Below are positions 57,361-64,000 of a stretch of 64,000 nucleotides of DNA, in pieces (positions within the stretch are counted from its first letter, which is position 1; each line of letters opens with the position of its first letter). The stretch spans positions 4,107,001-4,171,000 of the forward strand of contig NZ_LT707064.1 of NCBI RefSeq assembly GCF_900156465.1, written 5' to 3'. This DNA comes from Pseudomonas sp. 7SR1. GTDB lineage: Bacteria; Pseudomonadota; Gammaproteobacteria; Pseudomonadales; Pseudomonadaceae. The notes below the pieces were generated by a model. The model saw nothing but the letters and a program-made list of their open reading frames with translations. It had not been told where the DNA came from and did no database searches. The position numbers were made by a program, and so were the translations under genes.

Positions 57361-57590
57361 ATCGGAGCACCTGCTGGCGGAATCAATTGAGGTCTGTCTC
57401 CGTTCGAATGGCGGTGCATGGAGGCCTGGGCGACTGCCAATCGGCGGGATGCAGATAAACGTGGCGAGGGACAACGGCGCGGTTGGACAGGCACCTGATG
57501 CGATGTCGGCGTCGAGGGGCGGTGTCGTGGCTCGTCGATGGGTCGGGCTGCCGTCCGGTCACGCCCGGTGTCCCTTCACAAGGTGGGAAA

Positions 57591-57638
57591 AAATTAGAGG
57601 ATCCGATGGGTGATGTCTGTCATGGGAAGCAGGGACAA
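57591..57638 (-). promoter_or_regulatory. Lipopeptide NRPS promoter with shared 24-bp box
   Basis: The box 57615-57638 reads on the minus strand TTGTCCCTGCTTCCCA then TGACAGAC. It is followed after 18 bp by TAATTT (57591-57596), which leaves a leader of about 225 nt before ATG 57360. It lies in the 366-bp gap 57361-57726 shared with the divergent cupin gene, so it could also affect that gene; nothing else was recognised in the gap. Confidence 0.6.
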
Positions 57639-57726
57639 CGTCGGGAAACGGGGCTTTGCGGTGCTTGGGCGAGGTCGAGGGAGTCTGTTATACCAACGAC
57701 CCTGAAAGCGCTTGCGAGGGTCTGAA

Positions 57727-58731
57727 ATGCCATTGGTCGCCGAATCGGATCGCCCGGTCTCCAAGTTCTGGAGCCTGTCCCGTTTTCCCAATCACCCCCA
57801 GGCAGGAAAGGTCGATGTGATCGATGCACTGGCGATTTCCAAAGCCGATTTCACCCGGCTCTATGTCAATCGCAACCGTCCCTGCCTGATCAGGAATGCC
57901 GTGCGCCACTGGCCGGCATTCGAAAAATGGAAGCGCCTGGACTATCTCAAGGCCCATTCACGAAACAGCCCGGTGGTGGTCCGTTCACAGATCGTTTCCG
58001 AGGTCATCGGTTGGTCCAATCCGGAGGTCAAGGCCGAGCTGACCGCATACGCCAATACGGTCTACCGGGAAATGCCGTTCCACCAGTTCCTCGAGGCCCT
58101 GGGCCAGGGTGACTCACCGTTGGTGGCCGACAGCTGCCGCTTCTCCGAAGGCTCGGCCATCGAGTCGATGAAGGCCGACGTCGGCGGCCTGCCGTTCATG
58201 CCGCAGTTGGGCAAGACCCGGGCCTATCCGCCCCATCGCAGCTTCCTGTATCGCAACTCCTATACCGATTGGCATTTCCATGTCACCGACGAAACCTTCA
58301 TGGCCCAGGTGGTCGGGGCCAAGGAGGTCTTGCTGCTGCCACCGGACCAGACCAGTTGGCGGGCGTTGCGGCCGGTGATCGAACAGGCCGGCTACCTGTA
58401 CGACATTGACACCGGTCGCTTCCCCGGTACCCGCGACTTGCGTGCCTTGCGCGCGGTGGTGGAGCCGGGCGATGCCCTGTACATCCCGGTGTACTGGTGG
58501 CATGCGGTGCAGTCGATGGACGACGCCTTCGGCGCTACTGTCGCGGCGACGTTCCCGACGCCACTGCATGTCAGTGGCGACATCAGCTCGCCCATCGCCA
58601 GGCGAGTGTTGCGCACCTACCTGTTTTCCCGCTTCGCGCCCCTGGTGTTCGGCGCGGTGGCGTATTCCCTGGCCTACCGGTTGCTGAACGGGCTGATCGG
58701 TGTCTTCACGCCGCGTGACGTGCGCACATGA
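57727..58731 (+). CDS. Cupin-like (JmjC/FIH-type) oxygenase-related protein
   Basis: A 334-residue protein with the cupin_8/JmjC layout: an N-terminal domain with RPCLIRNAVRHWPAF, a core with MAQVVGAKEVLLLPPDQ (residues 193-209) and a distal GDALYIPVYWWHAVQS with His259. The metal motif normally HxD reads WHFHVTD (His183, His185, Asp188), so the canonical carboxylate is displaced or replaced. The C-terminus has a hydrophobic tail (about 300-325) that may touch the membrane. It heads a plus-strand operon divergent from the NRPS genes and overlaps the MFS gene by 4 bp. A tailoring hydroxylase role is possible but not shown. ATG 57727 has GAGGG 6 bases upstream; an upstream TTG is less likely. 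Confidence 0.75.
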   Translation: MPLVAESDRPVSKFWSLSRFPNHPQAGKVDVIDALAISKADFTRLYVNRNRPCLIRNAVRHWPAFEKWKRLDYLKAHSRNSPVVVRSQIVSEVIGWSNPEVKAELTAYANTVYREMPFHQFLEALGQGDSPLVADSCRFSEGSAIESMKADVGGLPFMPQLGKTRAYPPHRSFLYRNSYTDWHFHVTDETFMAQVVGAKEVLLLPPDQTSWRALRPVIEQAGYLYDIDTGRFPGTRDLRALRAVVEPGDALYIPVYWWHAVQSMDDAFGATVAATFPTPLHVSGDISSPIARRVLRTYLFSRFAPLVFGAVAYSLAYRLLNGLIGVFTPRDVRT

Positions 58732-60098
58732 GTCGCGTGGGCGAGCGCCGCGGATTCGATCTGGGCCGAGGCTTCTATTTCCTCTGGTGCGGCGAGTCAC
58801 TGGCGGTGGTGGGCACGGCGCTGATGGAGTTCGCCCTGGGCGTCTGGGTGTACACCCACACCGGCTCGGCGGTGGCGTTCGCCAACGTGGTGCTGGCGGC
58901 CACATTGCCGGCGGTGCTGTTCCTGCCCCTGGCCGGCGGGCTGGCTGACCGGATCAGTCACCGGGTCATCATTGTCTGTTGTGATGTGAGCCTGGCATTG
59001 CTGTTGTTGGGCGTCATGGCGTTGCTCTGGTTCGAACGCCTGGAATCTCTGCACCTGTACATCTTCAACTGCCTGGCTTCCATCGTCAGCGCCTTTCGCA
59101 AACCGGCGTACCAGGCCGCCGTCAGCACCATCGTCGCCCCGGAAAAATTCACCCGGGCCTCAGGGCTGATCAGTATCAGCAAGAACGCCTCGGCCCTGGT
59201 GGCGCCACTGGTGGCGGGGGCGATCATGGCGAAGGCCGGGCTGGTGACGATCCTCGCGGTGGACCTGCTGACGTTCTGCTCCGGCACGCTGCTGGTGATC
59301 AAGGCGTTCTCCCACGTCCGCGGCGCGTCGACCCATCCCGACGATGCGCCCAAGGACACGGTGTTCGCAGGGGCAGTGGGCAACGTCAGTGTGGCGCTCA
59401 GGTTCTTTGCCAGGGAGCGCCTGATGGCCGGCCTGCTGGTGTACACCATGATGCGCGGCGCGGTACTGGCGCTGGCGACGTTGATGATGACGCCGTTGCT
59501 GCTGTCCACCCTGGGCAGTCAGACCCTGGGGCTGGCCTATACCTGGGCCGCCCTGGGCGGCCTGGCCGGGGCGGGGCTGCTGATTTCCATGGGCAATCCG
59601 CGACGACTGATGGCGTTGGTGGCGGTGGCCGATCTGCTCCTGGCCGGCTGTGTCATCGCCCTGGGCGTGGTATCGCAAGCCGTCGCCTACTGCGCCTTGG
59701 CGTTCGTCGCGATCACCATGGCAAGCATCGCCGATGCCAGCGTCAACTCGTTGTGGATGCGCAGGATTCCCGCTGGCAACCGCGCCAGCATGTTCGCGCT
59801 GATCAGCATGCTGACCATTGCCAGCACCAGCCTGGCCGTCATCGTCGGTGGCTTGCTGGTGGATCACTGGTTCCAGCCGGCGCTGCTGCCGGGCGGCCCG
59901 TATGCCGATTCCATCGGCCGTTGGCTCGGGGTCGGCCCCGGGCGAGGCGTGGGCCTGTTGTTCGTGGTGACCGGCGCGCTGTTTGCGCTCCTGCCTTTGA
60001 GCGTCCTGCTCTACGGCCCGATGCGTCGCCTGGACGAGACACCCACGCCCCAGGCCACCGCGCGGATGGCCGATGGTCCCCAGGTCGAGCCCCTGTAA
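58728..60098 (+). CDS. Major facilitator superfamily exporter
   Basis: A 456-residue protein with about 12 hydrophobic helices. It carries the MFS loop 2-3 signature LAGGLADRISHRVIIV near residues 68-83 and the helix-5 region of the MefA-like MFS_3 family. It is co-translated with the cupin gene (ATGA overlap), 157 bp before the hydroxylase gene. Export of the lipopeptide, a precursor or the second product is plausible. The syringomycin system uses the ABC exporter SyrD instead, and none is seen here. Confidence 0.88.
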   Translation: MSRVGERRGFDLGRGFYFLWCGESLAVVGTALMEFALGVWVYTHTGSAVAFANVVLAATLPAVLFLPLAGGLADRISHRVIIVCCDVSLALLLLGVMALLWFERLESLHLYIFNCLASIVSAFRKPAYQAAVSTIVAPEKFTRASGLISISKNASALVAPLVAGAIMAKAGLVTILAVDLLTFCSGTLLVIKAFSHVRGASTHPDDAPKDTVFAGAVGNVSVALRFFARERLMAGLLVYTMMRGAVLALATLMMTPLLLSTLGSQTLGLAYTWAALGGLAGAGLLISMGNPRRLMALVAVADLLLAGCVIALGVVSQAVAYCALAFVAITMASIADASVNSLWMRRIPAGNRASMFALISMLTIASTSLAVIVGGLLVDHWFQPALLPGGPYADSIGRWLGVGPGRGVGLLFVVTGALFALLPLSVLLYGPMRRLDETPTPQATARMADGPQVEPL

Positions 60099-60254
60099 TG
60101 CCCGCCCCGGCTGCTGTACCGGATTCCCGTGACAGACAGGCCAGGCCCGCTGGGTCACCCTTTGCAGACGCTCCTGCCGTGCCCGCTTTCCGGGCGTGCG
60201 GGACTGTATCGCCACCGCCATCGGAATCGACAACCCTCATTGAAAGGAGCACCT

Positions 60255-60866
60255 ATGCGCCCGTCGTTTTATGATTCCAGCCGTTTTCCGCACCTCAAGA
60301 ACCTCGCCGATAACTGGGAAGTGATCCGCGAGGAATTCCTGGCCCTCGATGCGCCGACCCTGACCATCAACCGCGTGGGCAAATCGATCACCGAGATCGT
60401 CGATGAAGTGACCGCGCACATGGAAGCCGGCGGTGAATATGGCTGGCTCTGGGGCTGGGGAGACGACATGGATGTCATGCCGGAATGGACCCAATACGGC
60501 CTGGTCGCCTATGACACCCCGATCCCCTATGCCCGCGCGGCCATGCCCGGGACCATCGAGCTGTTGAGCAAGATCCCCGGCATCAAGCTCTGTGCATTGC
60601 TGCGCATGGAGCCCAACGTCTTCCTCGGCACCCACTCCCACACGGGCACCTGGGAAGAGGGCCTGCTGCACATGCAATTGACCATCGATGCGCCCACCAC
60701 CCAGAACTATGCCTACCTCAACGTCAACGGCAGCTTCAACCAGAGCACCAACGGCAACCTGGTGATCTTCGACGGCTCCCTGGACCACTTCGCCGTCAAT
60801 GCTTCTCGTGCTCACCGCACTGTGCTTTATCTTGAGTTCTATCGCGAGAAGCACATGGCGGCATGA
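60255..60866 (+). CDS. Aspartyl/asparaginyl beta-hydroxylase family protein
   Basis: A 203-residue Fe(II)/2-oxoglutarate oxygenase of the AspH family (PF05118 type). The metal ligands are visible as THSH (His127, His129) and FDGSLDH (His178), with a downstream Arg in SRAHRTVLYLEF for 2-oxoglutarate. AspH enzymes use a two-His site without a carboxylate. All syringomycin-class peptides carry 3-hydroxy-Asp at position 8, and P. syringae AspH hydroxylates free Asp while SyrP acts on the carrier-bound residue. This enzyme is therefore the best candidate here for OH-Asp8. ATG 60255 has AAAGGAG 5 bases before it; the longer frame upstream has no such site. Confidence 0.85.
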   Translation: MRPSFYDSSRFPHLKNLADNWEVIREEFLALDAPTLTINRVGKSITEIVDEVTAHMEAGGEYGWLWGWGDDMDVMPEWTQYGLVAYDTPIPYARAAMPGTIELLSKIPGIKLCALLRMEPNVFLGTHSHTGTWEEGLLHMQLTIDAPTTQNYAYLNVNGSFNQSTNGNLVIFDGSLDHFAVNASRAHRTVLYLEFYREKHMAA

Positions 60867-60885
60867 GGTCCACCTGGTTGGGCGA

Positions 60886-60943
60886 GTGCAAGTCTGCTCG
60901 TGAAGATGAGTGTCGGTCGACGTCACCGCGAGCAGGCTTTCCC
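60886..60943. repeat. Degenerate REP-like inverted pair
   Basis: GTGCAAGTCTGCTCGTG (60886-60902) and CGCGAGCAGGCTTTCCC (60927-60943) are imperfect inverses (about 12 of 17 matches). They contain the GAGCAGGC core of another Pseudomonas REP family, just after the hydroxylase stop. Confidence 0.5.
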
Positions 60944-61024
60944 TTGAAGTGAGAACGTCGTCCCGGCATCACGATATCTACGTATCCGCACCTGGCTTCA
61001 TATGAAACGTATCCCGTGCGATCG

Positions 61025-61149
61025 ATGGGCATTGTGAACATCGACGACGAACTGCATGACCCCTGCGCCGGGCCGCCAGGCTGTTGCGTCTCATCAACGC
61101 GCAGGTCGCCACCGGCCTGCTGCATCACCTCACCATCGCAGACCGGTAA
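61025..61149 (+). pseudogene. Frameshifted remnant of a ParD-like antitoxin gene
   Basis: ATG 61025 opens MGIVNIDDELHD, the start of ParD-like ribbon-helix-helix proteins. After codon 61058-61060 the family sequence continues only in another frame (from 61063: LRRAARLLRLINAQVATGLL), ending at TAA 61147-61149. The full-length family is longer at the C-terminus, so the gene is frameshifted and truncated. Its end overlaps the convergent araC stop. Confidence 0.6.
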
Positions 61150-61952
61150 GCGCCTGGCCCTATGCCGAAAGCCTGTTTGAACTGCCTGGTGAGATGGCTT
61201 TGATCAGCAAAACCGAGCTCCGCGGCGACCCTTGATGGCGTAGTGCCTTGCTTCAACAACACTTGCGCACACGCCAGGCGCTTTTGCGTGACCCAGCTAT
61301 GGGGAGGCAGGCCGGTTGCCTTGCGAAACACTCGGGCAAAGTGAAAAGGGGAGAGGCCGACGCTGGAGGCAAGCGCCTCAAGGGAAGGGGGGAACGCCAA
61401 GTGCTCAAGCAGTATTTCCCTGGCTCTACGCACCGCTACAGGCTCGTTCCCTGGCGCAGCGACCGGGCCTAACCTGGCATGCCGCTGGAACAGCATCAGC
61501 GCCGCTTCCCTCCAGGCGGTTTGCTGCAGCAATGCTGAAGCCTCATGTTCTGCAAACAAATGAACGTTACTGAACGCACGTGCCACTTGTGAATCGGTCA
61601 CGACGCTGCTGATAAAGCGAGGAGAGCCGTTGAAGCGCATTTCCAGCTCAGCCAGGACCTCGGCAAGCTGCGTCAACGTGGGGTAAAAACCTCGGTAGCG
61701 CCATCCTTCGTCATGGGCGGTAGCGCCGGTATGCACCTCGTCCGGATTGATCAAGACCACGGTACCGAGGGGGGCAACGTGTTCACTGCCTCGATGCCGA
61801 AACCGCTGCGCCCCCGACTCGATGACCGAGATGACAAAACTGTCGTGAACGTGAGGGGTAAAGCGTTGCTGGTAATATTGAGCGTGCAGCAATTCCACGC
61901 CACCCAGGCTTGAGGCTTGCCAGAAACGTGCGTTTTCAATCTTGCCGGCCAC
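61125..61952 (-). CDS. AraC-family transcriptional regulator of the azlCD operon
   Basis: A 275-residue regulator with an N-terminal cupin-type effector domain (FTPHVHDSFVISVIESGAQ, then LINPDEVHTG) and a C-terminal double helix-turn-helix (SLEALASSVGLSPFHFARVF; SRVAAELGFADQSHLTRQFK). The start is GTG 61952 (MAGKIENARF), with GAGGTG 5 bases upstream and 8 bp from the azlD stop, so it is translated with azlD. It probably senses an amino-acid-like compound and controls the exporter operon. Confidence 0.88.
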   Translation of the reverse strand: MAGKIENARFWQASSLGGVELLHAQYYQQRFTPHVHDSFVISVIESGAQRFRHRGSEHVAPLGTVVLINPDEVHTGATAHDEGWRYRGFYPTLTQLAEVLAELEMRFNGSPRFISSVVTDSQVARAFSNVHLFAEHEASALLQQTAWREAALMLFQRHARLGPVAAPGNEPVAVRRAREILLEHLAFPPSLEALASSVGLSPFHFARVFRKATGLPPHSWVTQKRLACAQVLLKQGTTPSRVAAELGFADQSHLTRQFKQAFGIGPGAYRSAMVR

Positions 61953-61960
61953 GGTTCACC

Positions 61961-62272
61961 TCAGAGCATTGACCTGAACAGGTAGAAACAGCCCATGCTG
62001 ACCAGGACGCTCGTCAGCACCTGTCCCGTCCAGAGCATGAGAACCATGGTGCAGAACCCACCCAACAGATACGGATTCAAAACGCTCAGGCTCAGCGTTT
62101 GGCCTGGGAGGAAAATGATGGGGCCGCAGATGGCGGTCAGCATCCCCGGCACTGCGTAGGAAAGCAGATCCCGCGTGCCTTGGCTGAGTCTAAACGGTAA
62201 GCGCGGTTCCAGAAACAGGTAGCGGTTCAGGAAGACAATCGCACCCATCCCCACGATAACGGCAAGGATCAT
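61961..62272 (-). CDS. azlD: AzlD-type small subunit of an amino acid exporter
   Basis: A 103-residue membrane protein with four hydrophobic helices, typical of the AzlD/YgaH partner of AzlC in branched-chain amino acid export. The frame is open further upstream, but ATG 62272 overlaps the azlC stop by 4 bp and gives the family length. Confidence 0.88.
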   Translation of the reverse strand: MILAVIVGMGAIVFLNRYLFLEPRLPFRLSQGTRDLLSYAVPGMLTAICGPIIFLPGQTLSLSVLNPYLLGGFCTMVLMLWTGQVLTSVLVSMGCFYLFRSML

Positions 62273-62967
62273 GGGCGTCCCTCCAGGAGCCGCTTGCACA
62301 CGAAGCCCGCCGTCATGCCAGCCAACCCCGATACCACCAGCGCAGACTCCCAACGCCAATAACTGAGCAGCACCGAGCAGGCAAGGGATACGAGCACGCA
62401 CACGACCGTCGGGATCGATTTCACCACAGGGGTGATCAACGCGATGAAGGTTGCAGCGATGGAAAATTCCAACCCGAGCGACTCAAGGTTCGCAATGCTC
62501 TTGCCCAGCAGGATCCCTGCCAGGGTGAACACATTCCAGGCCAGGTAAAAGCTGAGGCCGACGCCCAGCGCAAACCAGCGGCTGAATGTCTTTTGATCGT
62601 ACTGGCTGTTCAGCGCGAAGAATTCGTCGGTCAAAAGAAAGCCCAGACCTAGTCTCCATCGCGAAGAAAGCGAGGACAGGGTGGCGCGCATGTGCAAACC
62701 GTAGAGCAGGTGCTGTGACGTCAGGAGAAAGGTCGTCACGAGAATCGAGGGCAGGCTGGCCCCTGTCTTGATCATGCCAATGGCCACGAGCTGGGCGGCG
62801 CCGGCGAAAACGATGGCCGAGAAGCCTTGGCCTTCCAGAGGCGTCATCCGGGCATCGATCGCCAATGATCCAACCAGCAAGCCCCAGGGAGCGCAGGCCA
62901 GGGACAATGGAATCACAGCCATCGAGCCTTTCCAGAAAGCCTGGCAAGGCGAAAGGGTGGAACGCAT
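62269..62967 (-). CDS. azlC: AzlC-type large subunit of an amino acid exporter
   Basis: A 232-residue membrane protein of the AzlC/YgaZ family. It begins AFWKGSMAVIPLSLACAPWGLLVG and contains the conserved FAGAAQLVAIG and LTDEFFAL motifs. With AzlD it forms an inner-membrane exporter of branched-chain or related amino acids. It is the first gene of azlC-azlD-araC. The 290-bp gap 62968-63257 on its upstream side contains short open frames on both strands that I could not link to any family. Confidence 0.9.
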   Translation of the reverse strand: MRSTLSPCQAFWKGSMAVIPLSLACAPWGLLVGSLAIDARMTPLEGQGFSAIVFAGAAQLVAIGMIKTGASLPSILVTTFLLTSQHLLYGLHMRATLSSLSSRWRLGLGFLLTDEFFALNSQYDQKTFSRWFALGVGLSFYLAWNVFTLAGILLGKSIANLESLGLEFSIAATFIALITPVVKSIPTVVCVLVSLACSVLLSYWRWESALVVSGLAGMTAGFVCKRLLEGRP

Positions 62968-63257
62968 GAGCGGTGCACTTCGGTTATGAACGGGGGTTCA
63001 GAATCCTGGATTGTGCGGCTGGCGTATTGAACGATATTGCTGTCTGGGGATATTGGCGGCTTGAGCACCGCCATCCTGCGCCAGGAGCTGACTGAAGCCA
63101 TCATTATGGCTAAGTCTCGCAAAGACCTGTGCTTCGCCGAGATCGTTGAAGATGGCAAGAATCGAGCGTGTCAGCCCGTCTTGAGCAAGATGTGCCTGGT
63201 CAGCACAGGGCGCCAACCTCAAGAGTCGGCACTCTGTCCAGGTCTTGAATCCCAGCC

Positions 63258-64000
63258 TCAGACGGCCATCGATTCCAACGTCGACTCGAGGAATTTGAAT
63301 GCGGTTTGTTTCGAACGCTGGGTCGATTCGAAGAACGCCAGGTGACTGCCGTTGCGCTCCACGTGCAGCAGGGCATCGCTGATGGATTCGGCAATACGCT
63401 GGGAACCACCGATGTGAGTGGTTTCGTCGGCATCGCCAGCCACCACCAGGGTCGGCACGCTGATGCGTTCCAGGCGTGGCGGCAGCTCGGTCTTGTTCAA
63501 GGCATCGTTGAGCCGCGCATAGCGATAGAACAGCTCTTCGTTGACGTAGGGATAGAGCGCGGCATGGGCGATGGAGTCCGGGATGGTCGCCAGTGTCGCC
63601 TGGTCGAGGAACAGCGCTTGCAGGTCGCTGGCCTCGTTGCGGTCCACGGCGGCCGACTCCATCAGCCATTCGAAATTCTGCTGATGGGCGGTACGCAGGC
63701 TGTTGTCGCCCAGGTTGTAGTCGCCATGCCACAGGCTCAGGGAGTTCACCCGGTCGCCGTGCAGGGCAGCGGCGCTCAGCGCGATCACCGCGCCGCCGCA
63801 GATGCCCATCAGGTGGGCATTGGACAGGCCGAAGTGATTCATCACATTGATCAGGTCGCCCACCTGGGCGTCGGTATCCACCGACAGTTGATCGAACGAA
63901 GTACAGGAACCGAACAACCCCCGGGTTTCCCAGGTGACCACGAAGAATCGCTCGCTGAGGGCATTGAACCAGTCGCGGCACAGGTCGAACGGCATGCCGC
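63258..64000 (-). CDS. Alpha/beta-hydrolase-fold aminoacyltransferase, CmaE/SyrC-like (5' end cut)
   Basis: The visible 246 residues are an alpha/beta-hydrolase fold that runs off the right edge. The nucleophile elbow reads MGICGGA, with Cys in place of the usual Ser. The acid is in AGDADETTH and the catalytic His in NGSHLAFFES. CmaE and SyrC of P. syringae are this kind of Cys-dependent acyltransferase; they move a chlorinated aminoacyl group between carrier proteins, and CmaE uses Cys105. About 40 missing N-terminal residues would put this Cys near that position. In syringomycin synthesis SyrC carries 4-Cl-Thr from SyrB1 to the A-less ninth module, which is just what NRPS 2 needs. An ordinary hydrolase remains possible, but Cys at the elbow argues against it. 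Confidence 0.75.
   Translation of the reverse strand, partial: GMPFDLCRDWFNALSERFFVVTWETRGLFGSCTSFDQLSVDTDAQVGDLINVMNHFGLSNAHLMGICGGAVIALSAAALHGDRVNSLSLWHGDYNLGDNSLRTAHQQNFEWLMESAAVDRNEASDLQALFLDQATLATIPDSIAHAALYPYVNEELFYRYARLNDALNKTELPPRLERISVPTLVVAGDADETTHIGGSQRIAESISDALLHVERNGSHLAFFESTQRSKQTAFKFLESTLESMAV

Noticed and set aside
46408..57390. A 3660-codon open frame on the plus strand across NRPS 1, and similar long frames opposite other NRPS parts and the epimerase (for example 5190-8786)
   Set aside because: They mirror high-GC coding sequence in the opposite frame, have no domains or ribosome sites, and their composition (Gln/Val/Gly-rich strings) is that of antisense shadows.
62913..63345. 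Short open frames on both strands between azlC and the acyltransferase (62913-63158 minus, 63037-63345 plus)
   Set aside because: No ribosome site, domain or family resemblance; the plus-strand frame runs into the antisense of the acyltransferase gene.

Overview
The window looks like chromosomal DNA of a plant- or soil-associated Pseudomonas of the fluorescens/corrugata type. The DNA is GC-rich, there is a GabP-type permease end, an ANR-boxed hemN region, an AlgE-type mannuronan epimerase, REP-like inverted repeats, and lipopeptide synthetases with dual condensation/epimerization domains typical of that genus. All calls come from reading the sequence by eye; substrate codes were aligned by hand to the GrsA signature positions.

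Layout: 1-318 is the end of an amino-acid permease. 600-5039 is a three-gene type I secretion operon. 5232-10844 (opposite strand) is a 1870-residue bifunctional alginate epimerase/acetylhydrolase with RTX repeats, the probable secretion substrate. 11123-14367 holds a small membrane protein, a HemN paralogue that has lost its radical-SAM cysteines, and hemN. 14402-16039 is a small YodC-like gene and a lone outer-membrane efflux lipoprotein, followed by a LuxR-type regulator (16127-16954).

The core is 17.5-57.4 kb, all on the minus strand and read from right to left. The first unit (57360 to 27628) encodes two giant NRPSs with eight complete modules and a ninth module, C-T-TE, that lacks an A domain. 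Codes and epimerization domains predict acyl-Ser-D-Orn-Asp-D-Hse-His-Thr-Dhb(from Thr)-(OH)Asp-X. This matches the syringomycin class and most closely cormycin/thanamycin, with X = 4-chlorothreonine. A CmaE/SyrC-like acyltransferase with a Cys nucleophile, cut by the right edge, fits loading of X in trans. The halogenase and its partner must lie outside the window. The second unit (27318 to 17492) is a glycosyltransferase, a Ser-Pro two-module NRPS and an FAD monooxygenase. That is the gene set of pyrrolizidine/lipocyclocarbamate pathways (pyrrolizixenamide, legonmycin, SB-253514 types).

The two pathways and the luxR gene appear to share a regulator: a 24-bp box occurs three times, each 18-20 bp upstream of a -10-like hexamer, before the lipopeptide NRPS, before the glycosyltransferase and before luxR. 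A 16-bp perfect hairpin separates the two NRPS units. To the right, on the plus strand, come a cupin-like oxygenase, an MFS exporter and an Asp/Asn beta-hydroxylase, plausibly tailoring, export and OH-Asp functions. Then come a ParD-like gene remnant, an azlC-azlD-araC operon and the partial acyltransferase.
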